A stretch of DNA of 64,000 nucleotides from Bacteroidales bacterium (GCA_017452265.1 JAFTMS010000031.1:185328-249327), one strand, 5' to 3'; shown: positions 1 through 9,342, numbered from the stretch's first letter. Notes: generated by a model not told the origin, from the letters alone. Made by a program: numbers and translations.

Positions 1-539
1 ACATGGAGTCAATCGGTGCCCTCGGATATTCTGCAGGTATCACATGGCAGTGGAATCTCCCGCTCTGGTTCGCTATTCAGCCGGATCTCATGTACCACGT
101 GAAGGCGACAAACCTTGATGCGATCGGTTCACAGCTTTCTCTCGGAACTGTCGAGCTTACTCCGAACATCCAGTGGGGACCGAGATTCGCAAACAAGAAC
201 GTGCGTATCTTTGCTCAGGCTTCTCCGTTCATCGGTTATGCCGTGTCAAAGGACGTGACTGCTGGCACCGCAGGAACGATATCTCCTGAGATTCAGGAAA
301 TTCTCGACCAGTATGGCGTAAAGGGAGACTGGACTGCTGCAAACAGATTCACTTACGGTTGCGGTGCAGGTGTCGGCATCCAGCTCTGGGCTCTTCAGGT
401 TACGGCACAGTATGTGTGGAACTTCGGCAGCCTTACCAACCTCAGCGGAGCTTCATGGGACGACTTCAACGACAGTAATTTCGGTGGCTACAACGTGACC
501 GTGGCTCTCATGTTCGGCGGAAAGAAGAAGAACAAATAA
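1..539 (+). CDS. Outer-membrane beta-barrel protein, porin family (5' end outside window)
   Basis: Partial gene. The readable part is 178 residues and ends at TAA 537-539. It aligns by eye with the complete barrel protein at 869-1516 from about that protein's residue 45 onward (shared features: IQP near the start, an IQWG segment, PFIGYAV, a G-rich G.GVG stretch, WNFG.L, and a final NFGG..VT strand). The signal peptide and first strands therefore lie upstream, and the ATG at position 3 is internal. Alternating hydrophobic/aromatic strands and the final strand are typical of outer-membrane beta-barrel domains of Bacteroidota. Lysine-rich end KKKNK. Substrate unknown. Thioredoxin follows 8 bp later. 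Confidence 0.75.
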   Translation, partial: MESIGALGYSAGITWQWNLPLWFAIQPDLMYHVKATNLDAIGSQLSLGTVELTPNIQWGPRFANKNVRIFAQASPFIGYAVSKDVTAGTAGTISPEIQEILDQYGVKGDWTAANRFTYGCGAGVGIQLWALQVTAQYVWNFGSLTNLSGASWDDFNDSNFGGYNVTVALMFGGKKKNK

Positions 540-547
540 ACAGTAAT

Positions 548-862
548 ATGGCAAAAGTAATAACAGATTCGAACTTCACGGAGACCCTTAACACCGATAT
601 GCCGGTAGTCGTGGACTTCTGGGCGACATGGTGTGGCCCCTGCAAGGCGATAGCTCCAGTTATTGAGGAGGTCGCTGCAGAGTATGAGGGCAAGGCTGTG
701 GTATGCAAGTGCAACGTCGACGAATGCGACGATGTCCCTATGAACTACGGCATCAGAAGCATCCCGACACTTCTCTTCTTCAAGAACGGAGAGCTTGTGG
801 ACAGACATGTCGGCGTGATTGCTAAGGCAGACCTTGCTGCGAAGATCGATTCTCTCATCTGA
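548..862 (+). CDS. trxA: Thioredoxin
   Basis: 104 residues, the normal length of a one-domain thioredoxin. The redox motif WCGPC is at residues 28-32 in the usual context VVDFWATWCGPC, and the conserved cis-proline motif SIPTLLFF follows near residue 75. There is no signal peptide, so it acts in the cytoplasm as a disulfide reductant fed by thioredoxin reductase (not in this window). It sits 8 bp after one beta-barrel gene and 6 bp before a second, so all three are probably co-transcribed. Several cysteines follow the motif (CKCNVDECDD), more than in the E. coli protein. Confidence 0.95.
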   Translation: MAKVITDSNFTETLNTDMPVVVDFWATWCGPCKAIAPVIEEVAAEYEGKAVVCKCNVDECDDVPMNYGIRSIPTLLFFKNGELVDRHVGVIAKADLAAKIDSLI

Positions 863-868
863 TTTTTT

Positions 869-1516
869 ATGAAGAAATTTTTCATTGCAATCGCTTTGCT
901 TTTCATCGGATTTGCATCGGCTGAAGCGAAGAGTGGCTTTGGCGTGAAGGCCGGAGTGAACTTTCCCACGAAGAGCGTGAAGGAGCTCAAGGATGCAAGT
1001 CCTGCAAGCTTTCAGCTCGGAGTCGCATATAACGTGGATCTCCCGTTCGGACTTTCAATCCAGCCTGCCCTCCAGTACAACCTCAAGCAGTCGTCGCTCG
1101 GCTTCGATAGCGGAACAGGCGTAGATGTGCTCAACGAACTCAGCATGGAGAAGGTGTCAGTGGGATATCTCGAACTCATGGCGTCAATCCAGTGGGGCAT
1201 CGACCTGATTGCAGTGCGTCCTTTCCTTGATGTCTCTCCTTTTGTAGGATATGCCGTGAACGGAAATCTTGGAAAAGTGTCCGATCTCTGGAAGAATGAC
1301 GGCGTAAACAAGCTTGACTATGGCGTCGGCCTCGGTGCCGGTCTCGACGTGTGGAGATTCCAGGTGGTCTGCAGATACTCATGGAATTTCGGCAATCTCA
1401 TGAAGACCGTGGATACGCTTGAGGATGCAGGTCTCAAGGAGAAGTATCAGGTGTACAAGAACATAAAGGAAGGAAACTTCGGTGGTCTCACCCTTACGTT
1501 GGCGTACTTCTTCTAA
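869..1516 (+). CDS. Outer-membrane beta-barrel protein, porin family
   Basis: 215 residues. An N-terminal signal peptide (MKKFFIAIALLFIGFASAEA) is followed by a mature chain of alternating strands, including GVKAGVNFP near the start, which is typical of PorT/OmpW-like barrels of Bacteroidota, and it ends in a hydrophobic strand with C-terminal Phe. It is a paralogue of the truncated gene at the window start. The two probably arose by tandem duplication around trxA. Location outer membrane; ligand unknown. The stop codon is one base from the ATG of the next gene, suggesting one transcript. Confidence 0.8.
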   Translation: MKKFFIAIALLFIGFASAEAKSGFGVKAGVNFPTKSVKELKDASPASFQLGVAYNVDLPFGLSIQPALQYNLKQSSLGFDSGTGVDVLNELSMEKVSVGYLELMASIQWGIDLIAVRPFLDVSPFVGYAVNGNLGKVSDLWKNDGVNKLDYGVGLGAGLDVWRFQVVCRYSWNFGNLMKTVDTLEDAGLKEKYQVYKNIKEGNFGGLTLTLAYFF

Positions 1517-1517
1517 G

Positions 1518-2057
1518 ATGGAGCTTAAGGGCAAGATTGCAGTGTTCTGCTCTGCAAGTTTCGACATAGACTCTCAATACAACAAAGTCGCCCGCGATTT
1601 CGTCCGGGCGGCTTCGTTGCGTGGATACGGCATCGTCACCGGAGGCACGGTGAAGGGTACGATGGGTGAAATCTCCGACGAACTGCATTCCTGCGGCGGG
1701 TATCATCTCGGAGTGATTCCGCGCTTCATGGAGCAGTATGTGTACCCGGAGCTTTCCGAGGTCATCTGGACCGATACGATGGCGCAGCGCAAGACCCTTC
1801 TGCGCAAAGATACATGCGCTGTGGTGGCGCTTCCGGGCGGCATCGGCACTCTGGACGAGGTCGTCGAGACCTTCGCACTTGTGCATCTGAAGCAGTACGA
1901 CGGGAAGATATTCGTGCTGGATCATGAAGGATTCTACGAACCTCTGAAGCGCCTGCTGGAGCATTATGTCCGGACGGGGATGATGACGGAGGAAACAATG
2001 GCAAAGATGAAGTTTGTCCGCACGAGCGAAGAACTGCTGGACATGCTTGAAGAATAA
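1518..2057 (+). CDS. LOG family Rossmann-fold protein (predicted nucleoside 5'-monophosphate phosphoribohydrolase)
   Basis: 179 residues from ATG 1518. An earlier in-frame start at 1482 lies inside the upstream barrel gene and gives a poor N-terminus, so 1518 is preferred. Family signature PGGIGTLDE at residues 106-114 (LOG motif PGGxGTxxE), preceded by GGTVKGTMG and the arginine of AQRKTLL. In characterised LOG enzymes these residues bind the phosphate and cleave the N-glycosidic bond of nucleotide 5'-monophosphates such as AMP or cytokinin nucleotides. The bacterial role is usually uncertain and the old annotation lysine decarboxylase is unsupported. It is followed 3 bp later by a polyprenyl synthase. 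Confidence 0.88.
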   Translation: MELKGKIAVFCSASFDIDSQYNKVARDFVRAASLRGYGIVTGGTVKGTMGEISDELHSCGGYHLGVIPRFMEQYVYPELSEVIWTDTMAQRKTLLRKDTCAVVALPGGIGTLDEVVETFALVHLKQYDGKIFVLDHEGFYEPLKRLLEHYVRTGMMTEETMAKMKFVRTSEELLDMLEE

Positions 2058-2060
2058 CAT

Positions 2061-3044
2061 ATGGACATCAGAACGATAAAGGAATATCTCGGCCAAGACT
2101 GGACGGCTGTGCAGGAGCTCATAAGCTCGGAACTGCACAGCGACATAGATCTGCTCAACAGTACCAATGCCTCGATTCTTTCCCATTCAGGAAAGCAGCT
2201 GAGGCCTCTTCTGGTGCTGCTGTTCGCGCGTGCAAGTTCGGGAGGATGCGCCACGCAGGCCTCCATACGCTATGCCGCCGCTGCCGAACTGCTGCATAAT
2301 GCGACACTTCTGCACGACGATGTGGCGGATTCGAGCGACAAGCGCAGGGGAGTGCCTACGATAAGGTCGCTCATGGGCCCGTCGGTTTCGGTGCTTGTGG
2401 GGGATTATTGGCTTGTGAAGGCAATGGAGCTGATTCTCGGTGCGGACGGTTCGGACACGACGGTGATGCGGATATTCTCAAAGACGCTCAGCGATCTGGC
2501 TGAAGGTGAGATGCTTCAGCTTCAGAAGGCGCAGAGCGGAGATACTGATGAAGAAGACTATCTGAAGATAATATATAACAAGACGGCCTCTCTGTTTGAG
2601 GCGGCATGCTTTTCTGCGGCCGAGTCTGTGGATGCCCCGGCGGAGATCAAGGCGGCGGCCCGTGAATATGCTGTGGCGCTCGGCCTGGCATTCCAGATTC
2701 AGGATGATATACTGGATTATTCGGGAACGGAGGCTGTCGGAAAGCCTCTCGGAGCGGATATTCTGGAACAGAAGATCACGCTGCCACTGTTAGGAGCGCT
2801 GGCCGATGTACCTGCAGACAAGGCAGCTCAGGTGCGTGGAAAGGTGAAGGACATTGCCGGACATCCTGAGTATAGGGATGAAATCGTGGCCTTTGTCCGT
2901 GAGAACGGCGGGCTGGAGTATGCCGGGGCACGCCTGAACGAATATGTCGCAAAGGCGGTTGCGGCTCTGGAAGTGCTTCCTGCCTCTGTCGACAGAGACT
3001 GTCTGGCCGAACTGGCCTACTATACAGCTAAAAGGATAAAATAA
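2061..3044 (+). CDS. Polyprenyl diphosphate synthase (trans-isoprenyl)
   Basis: 327 residues, usual for long-chain (octaprenyl/heptaprenyl) synthases. Conserved regions are visible in order: GKQLRPLLVLL, the first aspartate-rich motif LLHDDVADSSDKRRG, GDYWLVKAMELI, GEMLQLQ, and the second aspartate-rich motif FQIQDDILDYSG. These bind Mg2+-diphosphate and extend an allylic diphosphate with IPP; the likely product is the menaquinone side chain. Product length cannot be read reliably by eye. The stop overlaps the holB start by one base (TAATG), so translation is probably coupled. Confidence 0.92.
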   Translation: MDIRTIKEYLGQDWTAVQELISSELHSDIDLLNSTNASILSHSGKQLRPLLVLLFARASSGGCATQASIRYAAAAELLHNATLLHDDVADSSDKRRGVPTIRSLMGPSVSVLVGDYWLVKAMELILGADGSDTTVMRIFSKTLSDLAEGEMLQLQKAQSGDTDEEDYLKIIYNKTASLFEAACFSAAESVDAPAEIKAAAREYAVALGLAFQIQDDILDYSGTEAVGKPLGADILEQKITLPLLGALADVPADKAAQVRGKVKDIAGHPEYRDEIVAFVRENGGLEYAGARLNEYVAKAVAALEVLPASVDRDCLAELAYYTAKRIK

Positions 3045-4099
3045 TGCGGTTTGCGGATGTCATAGGAAATGCGGATGTCGCGAAGGCTCTGGTGTCGATG
3101 GCGGACAGCGGCAGGGTGGCCCATGCCATGCTCATGTATGAGAATGACGGCTGCGGAGCCCTTGCTCTGGCCCTTGCATACGTGCAGTATCTGAACTGCA
3201 GCAATCCTCATGACGGGGATTCATGCGGGGAGTGCCCGTCGTGCAGGCAGATGGCCAAGCTGATACATCCGGACGTGCATTTCGTGTTCCCTGTGAACAA
3301 GGGCCCGAAGACGTCGGACGACAAGCCCACATCGGAATCATATATCGGATACTGGCGTGAGCTTGCGGTCGCTTATCCGTATTTCACTGAGGCGGATCTG
3401 CAGCGTGCCATCGGAATAGAGAGCAAAAGCGGCCTCATAGCGGTGGCTGAGGCAAAGAACATAATCAGCAGGCTGTCTCTGACGGCTGTGGCTGACGGAT
3501 ATAAGGCAGTGATCTTCTATCTGCCAGAGAAAATGAATCAGGAGACTGCCAACAGGCTTCTGAAAATGGTCGAGGAACCGCCTGAAAAGACGATTTTCCT
3601 CTTTATAACGCATGCTCCCGAGAAAGTCCTTCAGACGATTTTCTCGCGTTGCCAGAGCGTGCGTGTGATGCCTCTGACGAAGGAGGAGGCGCAACGTGCA
3701 AGGGCTATGAACCCGTTTGACGACAGTGAGGAATACAACCGTTTCATGGAGCTGTTCTCCGACCTGATGAATGCCCTGCTTGCACGTGACCTTATGGCTG
3801 CACTGGAGTGCGGAGAGCTTATGGCAGCGCTGGAATCGCGCGAAAAACAGAAAGCTTTTTGTACCTTTGCGGCCGACTGCATGAGAAAGATATTCATGAC
3901 GCAGCAGAACATGCCGCAGATTGCCGGAATAGCGGACGAGGAACAGGAGTTCTATGCCACCGTCGTTTCGCGATGCGGAAAGTCGTTCTGCCACAAGTCG
4001 ATAGTTAATATAGAGAAGGTCGTTGCCATGATCGACAGGAACGTAAATTCGAAGATACTGTTCTGCGACCTTGTCAACCGGATTTTTTTAAGTATATGA
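3044..4099 (+). CDS. holB: DNA polymerase III delta' subunit
   Basis: 351 residues. The N-terminus FADVIGN..VAKAL starts an AAA+ clamp-loader fold. The P-loop region is degenerate (YENDGCGALALAL), as expected for delta', which does not hydrolyse ATP. A zinc-binding cysteine group follows (C..CGECPSC), then NRLLKMVEEPPEKTIFLFIT and FSRCQSVRV, the latter including the SRC arginine finger motif. It belongs to the replicative clamp loader. It overlaps the polyprenyl synthase by 1 bp and the next gene by 4 bp. Confidence 0.92.
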   Translation: MRFADVIGNADVAKALVSMADSGRVAHAMLMYENDGCGALALALAYVQYLNCSNPHDGDSCGECPSCRQMAKLIHPDVHFVFPVNKGPKTSDDKPTSESYIGYWRELAVAYPYFTEADLQRAIGIESKSGLIAVAEAKNIISRLSLTAVADGYKAVIFYLPEKMNQETANRLLKMVEEPPEKTIFLFITHAPEKVLQTIFSRCQSVRVMPLTKEEAQRARAMNPFDDSEEYNRFMELFSDLMNALLARDLMAALECGELMAALESREKQKAFCTFAADCMRKIFMTQQNMPQIAGIADEEQEFYATVVSRCGKSFCHKSIVNIEKVVAMIDRNVNSKILFCDLVNRIFLSI

Positions 4100-5376
4100 G
4101 TGAGTCAAAGAAATATGATTGCTCGAGAGGATGCATAGTGGAGCGTCAGGAGTCGGGCGAGCTTGAATGCACATACAGGCAGGGATGCTGCAAGCTGGAG
4201 GTCTATGACTGGCTTCAGGGCGTGAGCCAGGAGCAGTACAAGGACTTTTTTGAGGTACGTTTCAAGAATACGCGAAAAGGCATATACAGGAACGGCTCAG
4301 GTCAGAGCATCAAGACCGGCGATATGGTGATAGTCGAGGCTGCGAACGGTCACGACGTCGGAATCGTGACGCTCGAAGGCCCCGTGGTGGCGCGTCAGAT
4401 GAAAATTAAGCGCATCGATCCTGCAACATATGAGTTCAAAAGGATATACCGCAAGGCGAAGCTGTTCGATGTTGAGAAATGGCAGGAGGCTATAGCACGT
4501 GAGCATGAGACGATGATACGTTCCCGTCAGATTGCTGCGGAGCTTGGTCTTGAGATGAAGATCGGTGATGTGGAATTTCAGGGAGACGGGACTAAGGCCA
4601 TATTCTACTACATCGCTGATGGCCGTGTGGATTTCCGTCAGCTCATCAAGGTTTTTGCCGAGGAATTCCGCATCAGGATCGAGATGAAGCAGATCGGTGC
4701 ACGTCAGGAAGCTGGCCTCATTGGCGGCCTCGGAGTATGCGGGCGCGAACTGTGCTGTTCGAACTACATCTCAAGTTTCCAGTCCATCACGACATCGGCG
4801 GCACGCTGTCAGGATCTGTCCCTCAATCCGCAGAAGCTTGCAGGACAATGCGGCAAGCTGAAATGTTGCCTGAATTATGAGACGGCGGCATATATGGATG
4901 CCCAGTCGCGTATCCCTAAGGTGAACAATCCTCTCGAATTCCAGGACGGACTCGCATATCTGATGAAGACCGATATTCTGCGTGAGATAATGTATTTCTC
5001 GTATGACCCTTCTTCGCTTGCGAATCTGTATCCTATGTATGCTGAGGATGTGTGGGATGTCATACGCATGAACCGTAATGGCGAGAAGCCGGAATCTCTC
5101 AAGAGCGAGCCGGAACCGGCTATGCCTGAATTCGTTTCGGCTGTGGGAGACGACAGCATCACCCGTTTCGATGAGGCCCGCAAGCGAAGGAAGAAAAAGA
5201 AGCCTTCTTCAAGGAAACCGTCAGGTCCGGCTTCTGGACATGATGCGGCTTCAAGGCAGGATGCATCGGCTGCAAGGCCGGATTCGCAGGGCAACCAGCC
5301 TAAGCAGCAGAACAGGAACCGCAACAAAGGACACAGGAGAGACAATCGTCCGCGAAAGGAGGATAACAATGGGTAA
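4096..5376 (+). CDS. ricT: PSP1 domain protein, RicT/YaaT-like
   Basis: 426 residues, starting with a 4-bp overlap with holB. The central PSP1/RicT domain carries the conserved cysteine cluster GVCGRELCCSNY...QCGKLKCCLNYE (about residues 215-260). In B. subtilis the Ric complex uses such cysteines for Fe-S clusters and acts on RNA maturation and development; the role in Bacteroidota is not established. An extra N-terminal cysteine group (CSRGCIV..C..GCC) is present. The last ~80 residues are a Lys/Arg/Ser/Gln-rich low-complexity tail, probably disordered and nucleic-acid binding. The 3' end overlaps trmB by 8 bp. Confidence 0.85.
   Translation: MSESKKYDCSRGCIVERQESGELECTYRQGCCKLEVYDWLQGVSQEQYKDFFEVRFKNTRKGIYRNGSGQSIKTGDMVIVEAANGHDVGIVTLEGPVVARQMKIKRIDPATYEFKRIYRKAKLFDVEKWQEAIAREHETMIRSRQIAAELGLEMKIGDVEFQGDGTKAIFYYIADGRVDFRQLIKVFAEEFRIRIEMKQIGARQEAGLIGGLGVCGRELCCSNYISSFQSITTSAARCQDLSLNPQKLAGQCGKLKCCLNYETAAYMDAQSRIPKVNNPLEFQDGLAYLMKTDILREIMYFSYDPSSLANLYPMYAEDVWDVIRMNRNGEKPESLKSEPEPAMPEFVSAVGDDSITRFDEARKRRKKKKPSSRKPSGPASGHDAASRQDASAARPDSQGNQPKQQNRNRNKGHRRDNRPRKEDNNG
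5355..5362 (+). promoter_or_regulatory. Strong Shine-Dalgarno of trmB
   Basis: AAAGGAGG ends 6 bases before ATG 5369. It lies in the coding end of the preceding gene and decides the start of trmB, whose frame is open much further upstream. Such strong sites are unusual here; rnfC, rnfE and sufD have similar ones. Confidence 0.75.
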
Positions 5377-6196
5377 GGACAAGTTGAGAAAATTCCGTGA
5401 GAACGAGACTTTCCGCTGCATGATTCAGCCTGCCACCTCCGAGGTGCTGGGCTGCGACCATCCGCTCAAAGGTAACTGGGGCCGCGACTTCTTCGGAAAC
5501 GACAGGCCGATAATCGTGGAGCTGGGCTGCGGAAAGGGAGATTATACCATAGATCTGGCGGAACGAAATCCTTCATATAATTATATAGGCATAGACATCA
5601 AGGGGGCACGTCTGTGGAAAGGGGCGAAATATGCCGAAGAGCATGGCCTTGCAAATGTGGCCTTCCTGCGCACCCGTATCGAATTCATCGAGTCGCTGTT
5701 TGCTCCGGGAGAGGTGGCTGAGGTCTGGATTACTTTTGCGGATCCGCAGATTGGCCGCGAGAAGAAGCGCCTCACGGCTCCGCTGTTCATGAACAGATAC
5801 CGCAGCTTCATGAAGCCCGGCGGCATTGTGCATCTGAAGACCGACAGCCGCTATCTGCATGAGTATTCCCGTGCTATGGCCGAGCAGAACGGTCTCGAGA
5901 TACTCGCCTGTGCGACAGATATTTATGGTGCGGATCATGATGGCCTGTACGAAAGCGGCCTTTCGTCATTATGCGGCCGTGATGCCGTCGAAGCGCTGTT
6001 TGAGGTGCAGACTTTCTACGAATCACAGTATCTCGCACAAGGCTTTCCGATCACATATCTTTCATTCGTTATAGACCATGAAGGCCCGTTTGTCAGCCCG
6101 GACTGGGAAGAAGACCGCTGGAAAGATGAAAACCACCACTTCGTCATAGCCTCCGGTCTTTCCGTCGCCTCCAAATTCTACCCTTCCGAGCAGTAG
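5369..6196 (+). CDS. trmB: tRNA (guanine-46-N7-)-methyltransferase
   Basis: 275 residues from ATG 5369. The frame stays open back to 5078 but only 5369 has a Shine-Dalgarno and a family-like N-terminus. SAM-binding motif IVELGCGKGDYTIDLA, then YIGIDIKGARLWKGAKYA, the family signature WITFADPQ (TrmB usually has PDPW/Q) with KKRLT, and GGIVHLKTDS. It makes m7G46 in tRNA. The final codons lie in the first copy of a 19-bp direct repeat. It is followed by a long hairpin and the convergent miaA. Confidence 0.92.
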   Translation: MGKDKLRKFRENETFRCMIQPATSEVLGCDHPLKGNWGRDFFGNDRPIIVELGCGKGDYTIDLAERNPSYNYIGIDIKGARLWKGAKYAEEHGLANVAFLRTRIEFIESLFAPGEVAEVWITFADPQIGREKKRLTAPLFMNRYRSFMKPGGIVHLKTDSRYLHEYSRAMAEQNGLEILACATDIYGADHDGLYESGLSSLCGRDAVEALFEVQTFYESQYLAQGFPITYLSFVIDHEGPFVSPDWEEDRWKDENHHFVIASGLSVASKFYPSEQ

Positions 6197-6220
6197 ACCT
6201 GCTTCCGAACAGTAGACCAG
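6183..6220 (+). repeat. Two tandem copies of a 19-bp repeat across the trmB stop codon
   Basis: Unit 1 6183-6201 and unit 2 6202-6220 differ at two bases (CTTCCGAGCAGTAGACCTG and CTTCCGAACAGTAGACCAG). The trmB stop lies in unit 1, so the duplication adds only 3'-untranslated sequence. Confidence 0.8.
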
Positions 6221-6255
6221 CTTCGCGTAAATTTGCAACACTTTCAGCATAAATC

Positions 6256-6305
6256 ACTTACAATAAGTGCGTGCTCCCCATCGGTAGCACGCACTTTCTG
6301 TAAGT
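6256..6305. terminator. Long hairpin between convergent trmB and miaA (GTGCGTGCT family, copy 1)
   Basis: An 11-bp perfect stem AAGTGCGTGCT/AGCACGCACTT (6265-6275, 6286-6296) is extended across a 2x2 internal loop by ACTTACA/TGTAAGT (6256-6262, 6299-6305). There is no T-run, but the position between convergent genes suggests a two-way terminator or 3'-end stabiliser. The same stem core recurs at 7913-7944 and 44524-44549. Confidence 0.7.
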
Positions 6306-6329
6306 TGCTGTGCGTCACGTTGTTATGTT

Positions 6330-7370
6330 TTACGGTTTTGTCCAGTGGATACGTATGCCTTTGCGCTCCATTCCGCGGAACCAGGTCATCTGGCGTTTTG
6401 CGAACTGGTGGATGGCTGTTGCCAGCTGAGTGCGCATCTGGTCGTGTGTCAGTACTCCCGTAAGATACAGGGTGACGAACTTGTATTCCAGTCCGTAATA
6501 TATAAGGTCTTCGGCTGCAACGGCTTTTGAGTCTGCTGCCTTGCCGGAATCCGATGCCAAAGCCGGATGCGTTCCGTCCAGCAGCCCCTGTATTTCCTCC
6601 ACCATGCCCTCCTTCAGCCGGGCGTCGAGGCGTCTGTCGATTTTTGCATTGCGCTCGTCACGGCTCACGAGTGTACCTATATAATATGTGTTCTTGGGAA
6701 GGAATGATGTCCTCTGTACAGGATGTTCCGATTCGTATATGGCTATTTCCAATGCACGTATCAGACGCTTTCTTGTGTCGTAATCTGTGGTGTTGTGCAG
6801 CGGCTTGAGAGCAGCGAGGCGGGCGACCAGTTCTTCTGTGCTTTCCTTTTCCAGACTTGCCCTCAGTTCCGGATCTGCAGGCACTTCCGGCAATGAGTAG
6901 CCACAGGTGGCCGCTTCAATGTAAAGCCCTGAGCCTCCGCACAATATGGGAATACAACCACGTTCGACGATATCTCTGTATGTCTTCTCGAAATCCCGCT
7001 GATATTCAAAGATGTTGTACTTGCAGCCGGCATCCACGATGTCGATCAGGTGATACGGAATCTCTTCATACTCAGCGAGATCCTTTCCTGTGCCGATGTC
7101 CATTCCACGATAAACCTGCCGTGAATCGGCGGAGATGATTTCTACGTGCAGCATCCTTTGTTCCGGAACAAAGGACGCTGCCAGCAGTTCATTCATCTTG
7201 CGGGCCAGCTGCACTGCATATCTCGTCTTTCCCGAAGCCGTCGGCCCCAGCACGCATATAAGGTCGATTTCCCCTGAAATGTATTTCCTCAGCACCTCCT
7301 GCACGTCAATTTCTTCCGCAGAAGGCAGCTCCGCCATCGGAGGAACAGGTATGAAAGGTTTCTTAGGCAT
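6330..7370 (-). CDS. miaA: tRNA dimethylallyltransferase
   Basis: 346 residues. P-loop GPTASGKT near residue 41, then [18 protein letters not shown] (DSxQxY substrate-binding motif), the GGSGLYIEA segment, and [11 protein letters not shown]. The enzyme transfers a dimethylallyl group from DMAPP to N6 of A37 in tRNAs reading UNN codons. The N-terminus has about 35 extra residues before the P-loop. It is divergently transcribed from smpB with back-to-back TAnnTTTG promoters. Confidence 0.92.
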   Translation of the reverse strand: MPKKPFIPVPPMAELPSAEEIDVQEVLRKYISGEIDLICVLGPTASGKTRYAVQLARKMNELLAASFVPEQRMLHVEIISADSRQVYRGMDIGTGKDLAEYEEIPYHLIDIVDAGCKYNIFEYQRDFEKTYRDIVERGCIPILCGGSGLYIEAATCGYSLPEVPADPELRASLEKESTEELVARLAALKPLHNTTDYDTRKRLIRALEIAIYESEHPVQRTSFLPKNTYYIGTLVSRDERNAKIDRRLDARLKEGMVEEIQGLLDGTHPALASDSGKAADSKAVAAEDLIYYGLEYKFVTLYLTGVLTHDQMRTQLATAIHQFAKRQMTWFRGMERKGIRIHWTKP

Positions 7371-7377
7371 AATTGCA

Positions 7378-7385
7378 CAAAGATA
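7378..7385 (-). promoter_or_regulatory. -7 promoter element for miaA
   Basis: TATCTTTG on the minus strand, 7 bp upstream of the miaA ATG (7370), so the 5' leader is almost absent. It fits the Bacteroidota consensus TAnnTTTG. Confidence 0.7.
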
Positions 7386-7397
7386 ACCAAAAAGACG

Positions 7398-7405
7398 TAT
7401 CTTTG
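7398..7405 (+). promoter_or_regulatory. -7 promoter element for smpB
   Basis: TATCTTTG on the plus strand, 19 bp upstream of the smpB ATG at 7425, facing away from the miaA promoter. Confidence 0.75.
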
Positions 7406-7424
7406 CACTCCAAACAGAAAGATT

Positions 7425-7874
7425 ATGCCGAAAGCGAAAAGCAGTGTAGAGATAAAGAACAGGAGGGCTTCATTTGACTATGAGTTCATAGAGACCTTTC
7501 AGGCGGGTATTGTGCTGACCGGCACAGAAATCAAGTCCATAAGGGCAGGCAAGGCGTCTCTTGTGGATGCCTTCTGTTATTTTAACAACAACGAGCTGTA
7601 TGTCAAGAACATGCATGTTGCGGAATACTGGTGGGGAAGCTGGGGAAAGCACGATCCGCGCCGCGAACGGAAGCTGCTGCTCAACCGCAAGGAGCTCGGC
7701 AAGCTCCAGCGTTCGGTCAAGGAGAAGGGTCTGACTATTGTTGCCGTAAAGCTGTTCATCGCAGACAACGGCTATGCAAAACTGCTCATAGCTCTGGCTC
7801 GTGGTAAAAAGGAGTACGACAAACGTGCCTCGATCAAGGAGAAAGACCTCCGCCGCGAGATGGAAAGGATGTAG
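7425..7874 (+). CDS. smpB: SsrA-binding protein
   Basis: 149 residues, full family length. Typical N-terminus with [10 protein letters not shown], then [23 protein letters not shown], the [10 protein letters not shown] region, and the basic C-terminal helix [15 protein letters not shown], which mimics the codon-anticodon part of tmRNA in the ribosome. It rescues stalled ribosomes with tmRNA (ssrA not in this window). Single-gene transcript with its own promoter, ending before a strong hairpin. Confidence 0.96.
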   Translation: MPKAKSSVEIKNRRASFDYEFIETFQAGIVLTGTEIKSIRAGKASLVDAFCYFNNNELYVKNMHVAEYWWGSWGKHDPRRERKLLLNRKELGKLQRSVKEKGLTIVAVKLFIADNGYAKLLIALARGKKEYDKRASIKEKDLRREMERM

Positions 7875-7912
7875 CGTGAAATGTAAATATATGACAATCA
7901 GCGTAATACAAG

Positions 7913-7944
7913 ATGTGCGTGCTACCCATGGGGAGCACGCACAT
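7913..7944. terminator. Hairpin between convergent smpB and metK (GTGCGTGCT family, copy 2)
   Basis: An 11-bp perfect stem ATGTGCGTGCT/AGCACGCACAT (7913-7923, 7934-7944) with a 10-base loop that is itself self-complementary (CCCATGGG). Weak T-run on the plus strand (TTT). Probably ends both genes. Confidence 0.75.
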
Positions 7945-7986
7945 TTCGTAATATGTTTATAGTCAGCTGTTTGTAGGACACGCTGG

Positions 7987-9342
7987 TTATAGGCCGAATG
8001 CGGATTTTACCATGTCGACGGAGTCGAGGAGTTCCCAGCCGAAGAACTGGACGTACTGCTGGGTCTTGATACCGTGGCGGATCAGGGTTACGGACTCCTT
8101 GTACGGCTTGCGTCCGACATGGCCGTATGCAGCGGTCGGTTCGTAGATAGGGTTCTTCAGACCGAACTTCTCGATGATCTTCATCGGACGCAGGTCGAAG
8201 AGTTCGTTGATTTTCTCTGCAATGAATGCATCATCGAACTGCACATCGGTTCCGCGGCCCTGCACGCCGGCCTTGTCGATGGCCGCCGTACCATATGTGT
8301 TCACGAAAATGCTGAGCGGACGTGCCACGCCGATTGCATAGGACACCTGTACGAGCATCTCGCGTGCAACTCCGGCTGCAACCATGTTCTTTGCGATGTG
8401 TCGTGCAGCATAAGCAGCTGAACGGTCCACCTTCGAAGGGTCTTTGCCCGAGAACGCTCCGCCGCCGTGAGCACCCTTTCCGCCGTATGTGTCCACGATG
8501 ATCTTGCGGCCCGTCAGTCCCGTGTCTCCGTGAGGACCGCCGATGACGAACTTGCCTGTCGGATTCACATGCAGGATATAGTCCCCCTTGAAAAGCGCGG
8601 CAGTCTCTGCGGGAAGCGACTCGATGAGCATAGGCAGCAGGATGTTCTGCACATCTTCACGTATCTTCGCCTGCATCGCCTCGTCGACCCTCTTCTGGCC
8701 GTACTGTGCGCAGCCGTCAGCATAGCTCATCTTGCCGAGCACCGCCGGAGTGAACTCGTCATGCTGGGTGGAAATCACGATTGTATGCACGCGTACCGGA
8801 AGGCCTGTCTCGCCGTCGTACTCGATGGTGAACTGGGACTTTGAGTCCGGACGCAGATACGGCATCAGCTCCGGAGTCTGCTTGCGTATCTTTGCGAGCA
8901 GGATGAGCGCCTGATGCGAAAGCGCGAGCGGCAGAGGCATATATTCCTCAGTGTCGCAGCATGCATAGCCGAACATCATTCCCTGGTCGCCTGCGCCCTG
9001 TGCATCGGCATCCTCGCCGACAACACCCCTGTTGATGTCCGCGCTCTGCTCGTGAAGTGCAGAAAGCACGCCGCACGAATTGCCGTCAAACATGTATTCC
9101 GCCTTGTTGTAGCCTATCTTGTTGATCACACGGCGTGCGGTCGTCTGGATGTCCACATATGCATCCTCGGAGCGTACCTCGCCGCCCACGACCACGAGTC
9201 CGGTGCTGCAGAAAGTCTCGCATGCCACCTTCGCCTCAGGATCCTGACGAAGGAATTCGTCGAGAATCGCATCGGAAATCTGGTCCGATACCTTGTCCGG
9301 ATGTCCCTCGGACACCGATTCTGATGTAAATAAATAGTTCAT
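7987..9342 (-). CDS. metK: S-adenosylmethionine synthetase
   Basis: 451 residues. N-terminal ATP/methionine-binding segment [22 protein letters not shown], the glycine-rich [33 protein letters not shown], and the P-loop-like [19 protein letters not shown]. It makes SAM from methionine and ATP. It is longer than the E. coli enzyme (about 384), with extra residues around 260-300 and at the C-terminus, as I recall for Bacteroidota MetK. The leader contains a SAM-II riboswitch, so the enzyme is likely feedback-controlled by its own product. Confidence 0.97.
   Translation of the reverse strand: MNYLFTSESVSEGHPDKVSDQISDAILDEFLRQDPEAKVACETFCSTGLVVVGGEVRSEDAYVDIQTTARRVINKIGYNKAEYMFDGNSCGVLSALHEQSADINRGVVGEDADAQGAGDQGMMFGYACCDTEEYMPLPLALSHQALILLAKIRKQTPELMPYLRPDSKSQFTIEYDGETGLPVRVHTIVISTQHDEFTPAVLGKMSYADGCAQYGQKRVDEAMQAKIREDVQNILLPMLIESLPAETAALFKGDYILHVNPTGKFVIGGPHGDTGLTGRKIIVDTYGGKGAHGGGAFSGKDPSKVDRSAAYAARHIAKNMVAAGVAREMLVQVSYAIGVARPLSIFVNTYGTAAIDKAGVQGRGTDVQFDDAFIAEKINELFDLRPMKIIEKFGLKNPIYEPTAAYGHVGRKPYKESVTLIRHGIKTQQYVQFFGWELLDSVDMVKSAFGL

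Noticed and set aside
1494-2186. 230-codon frame on the minus strand across the LOG gene
   Set aside because: Opposite a clear LOG protein; the composition is that of a shadow frame.
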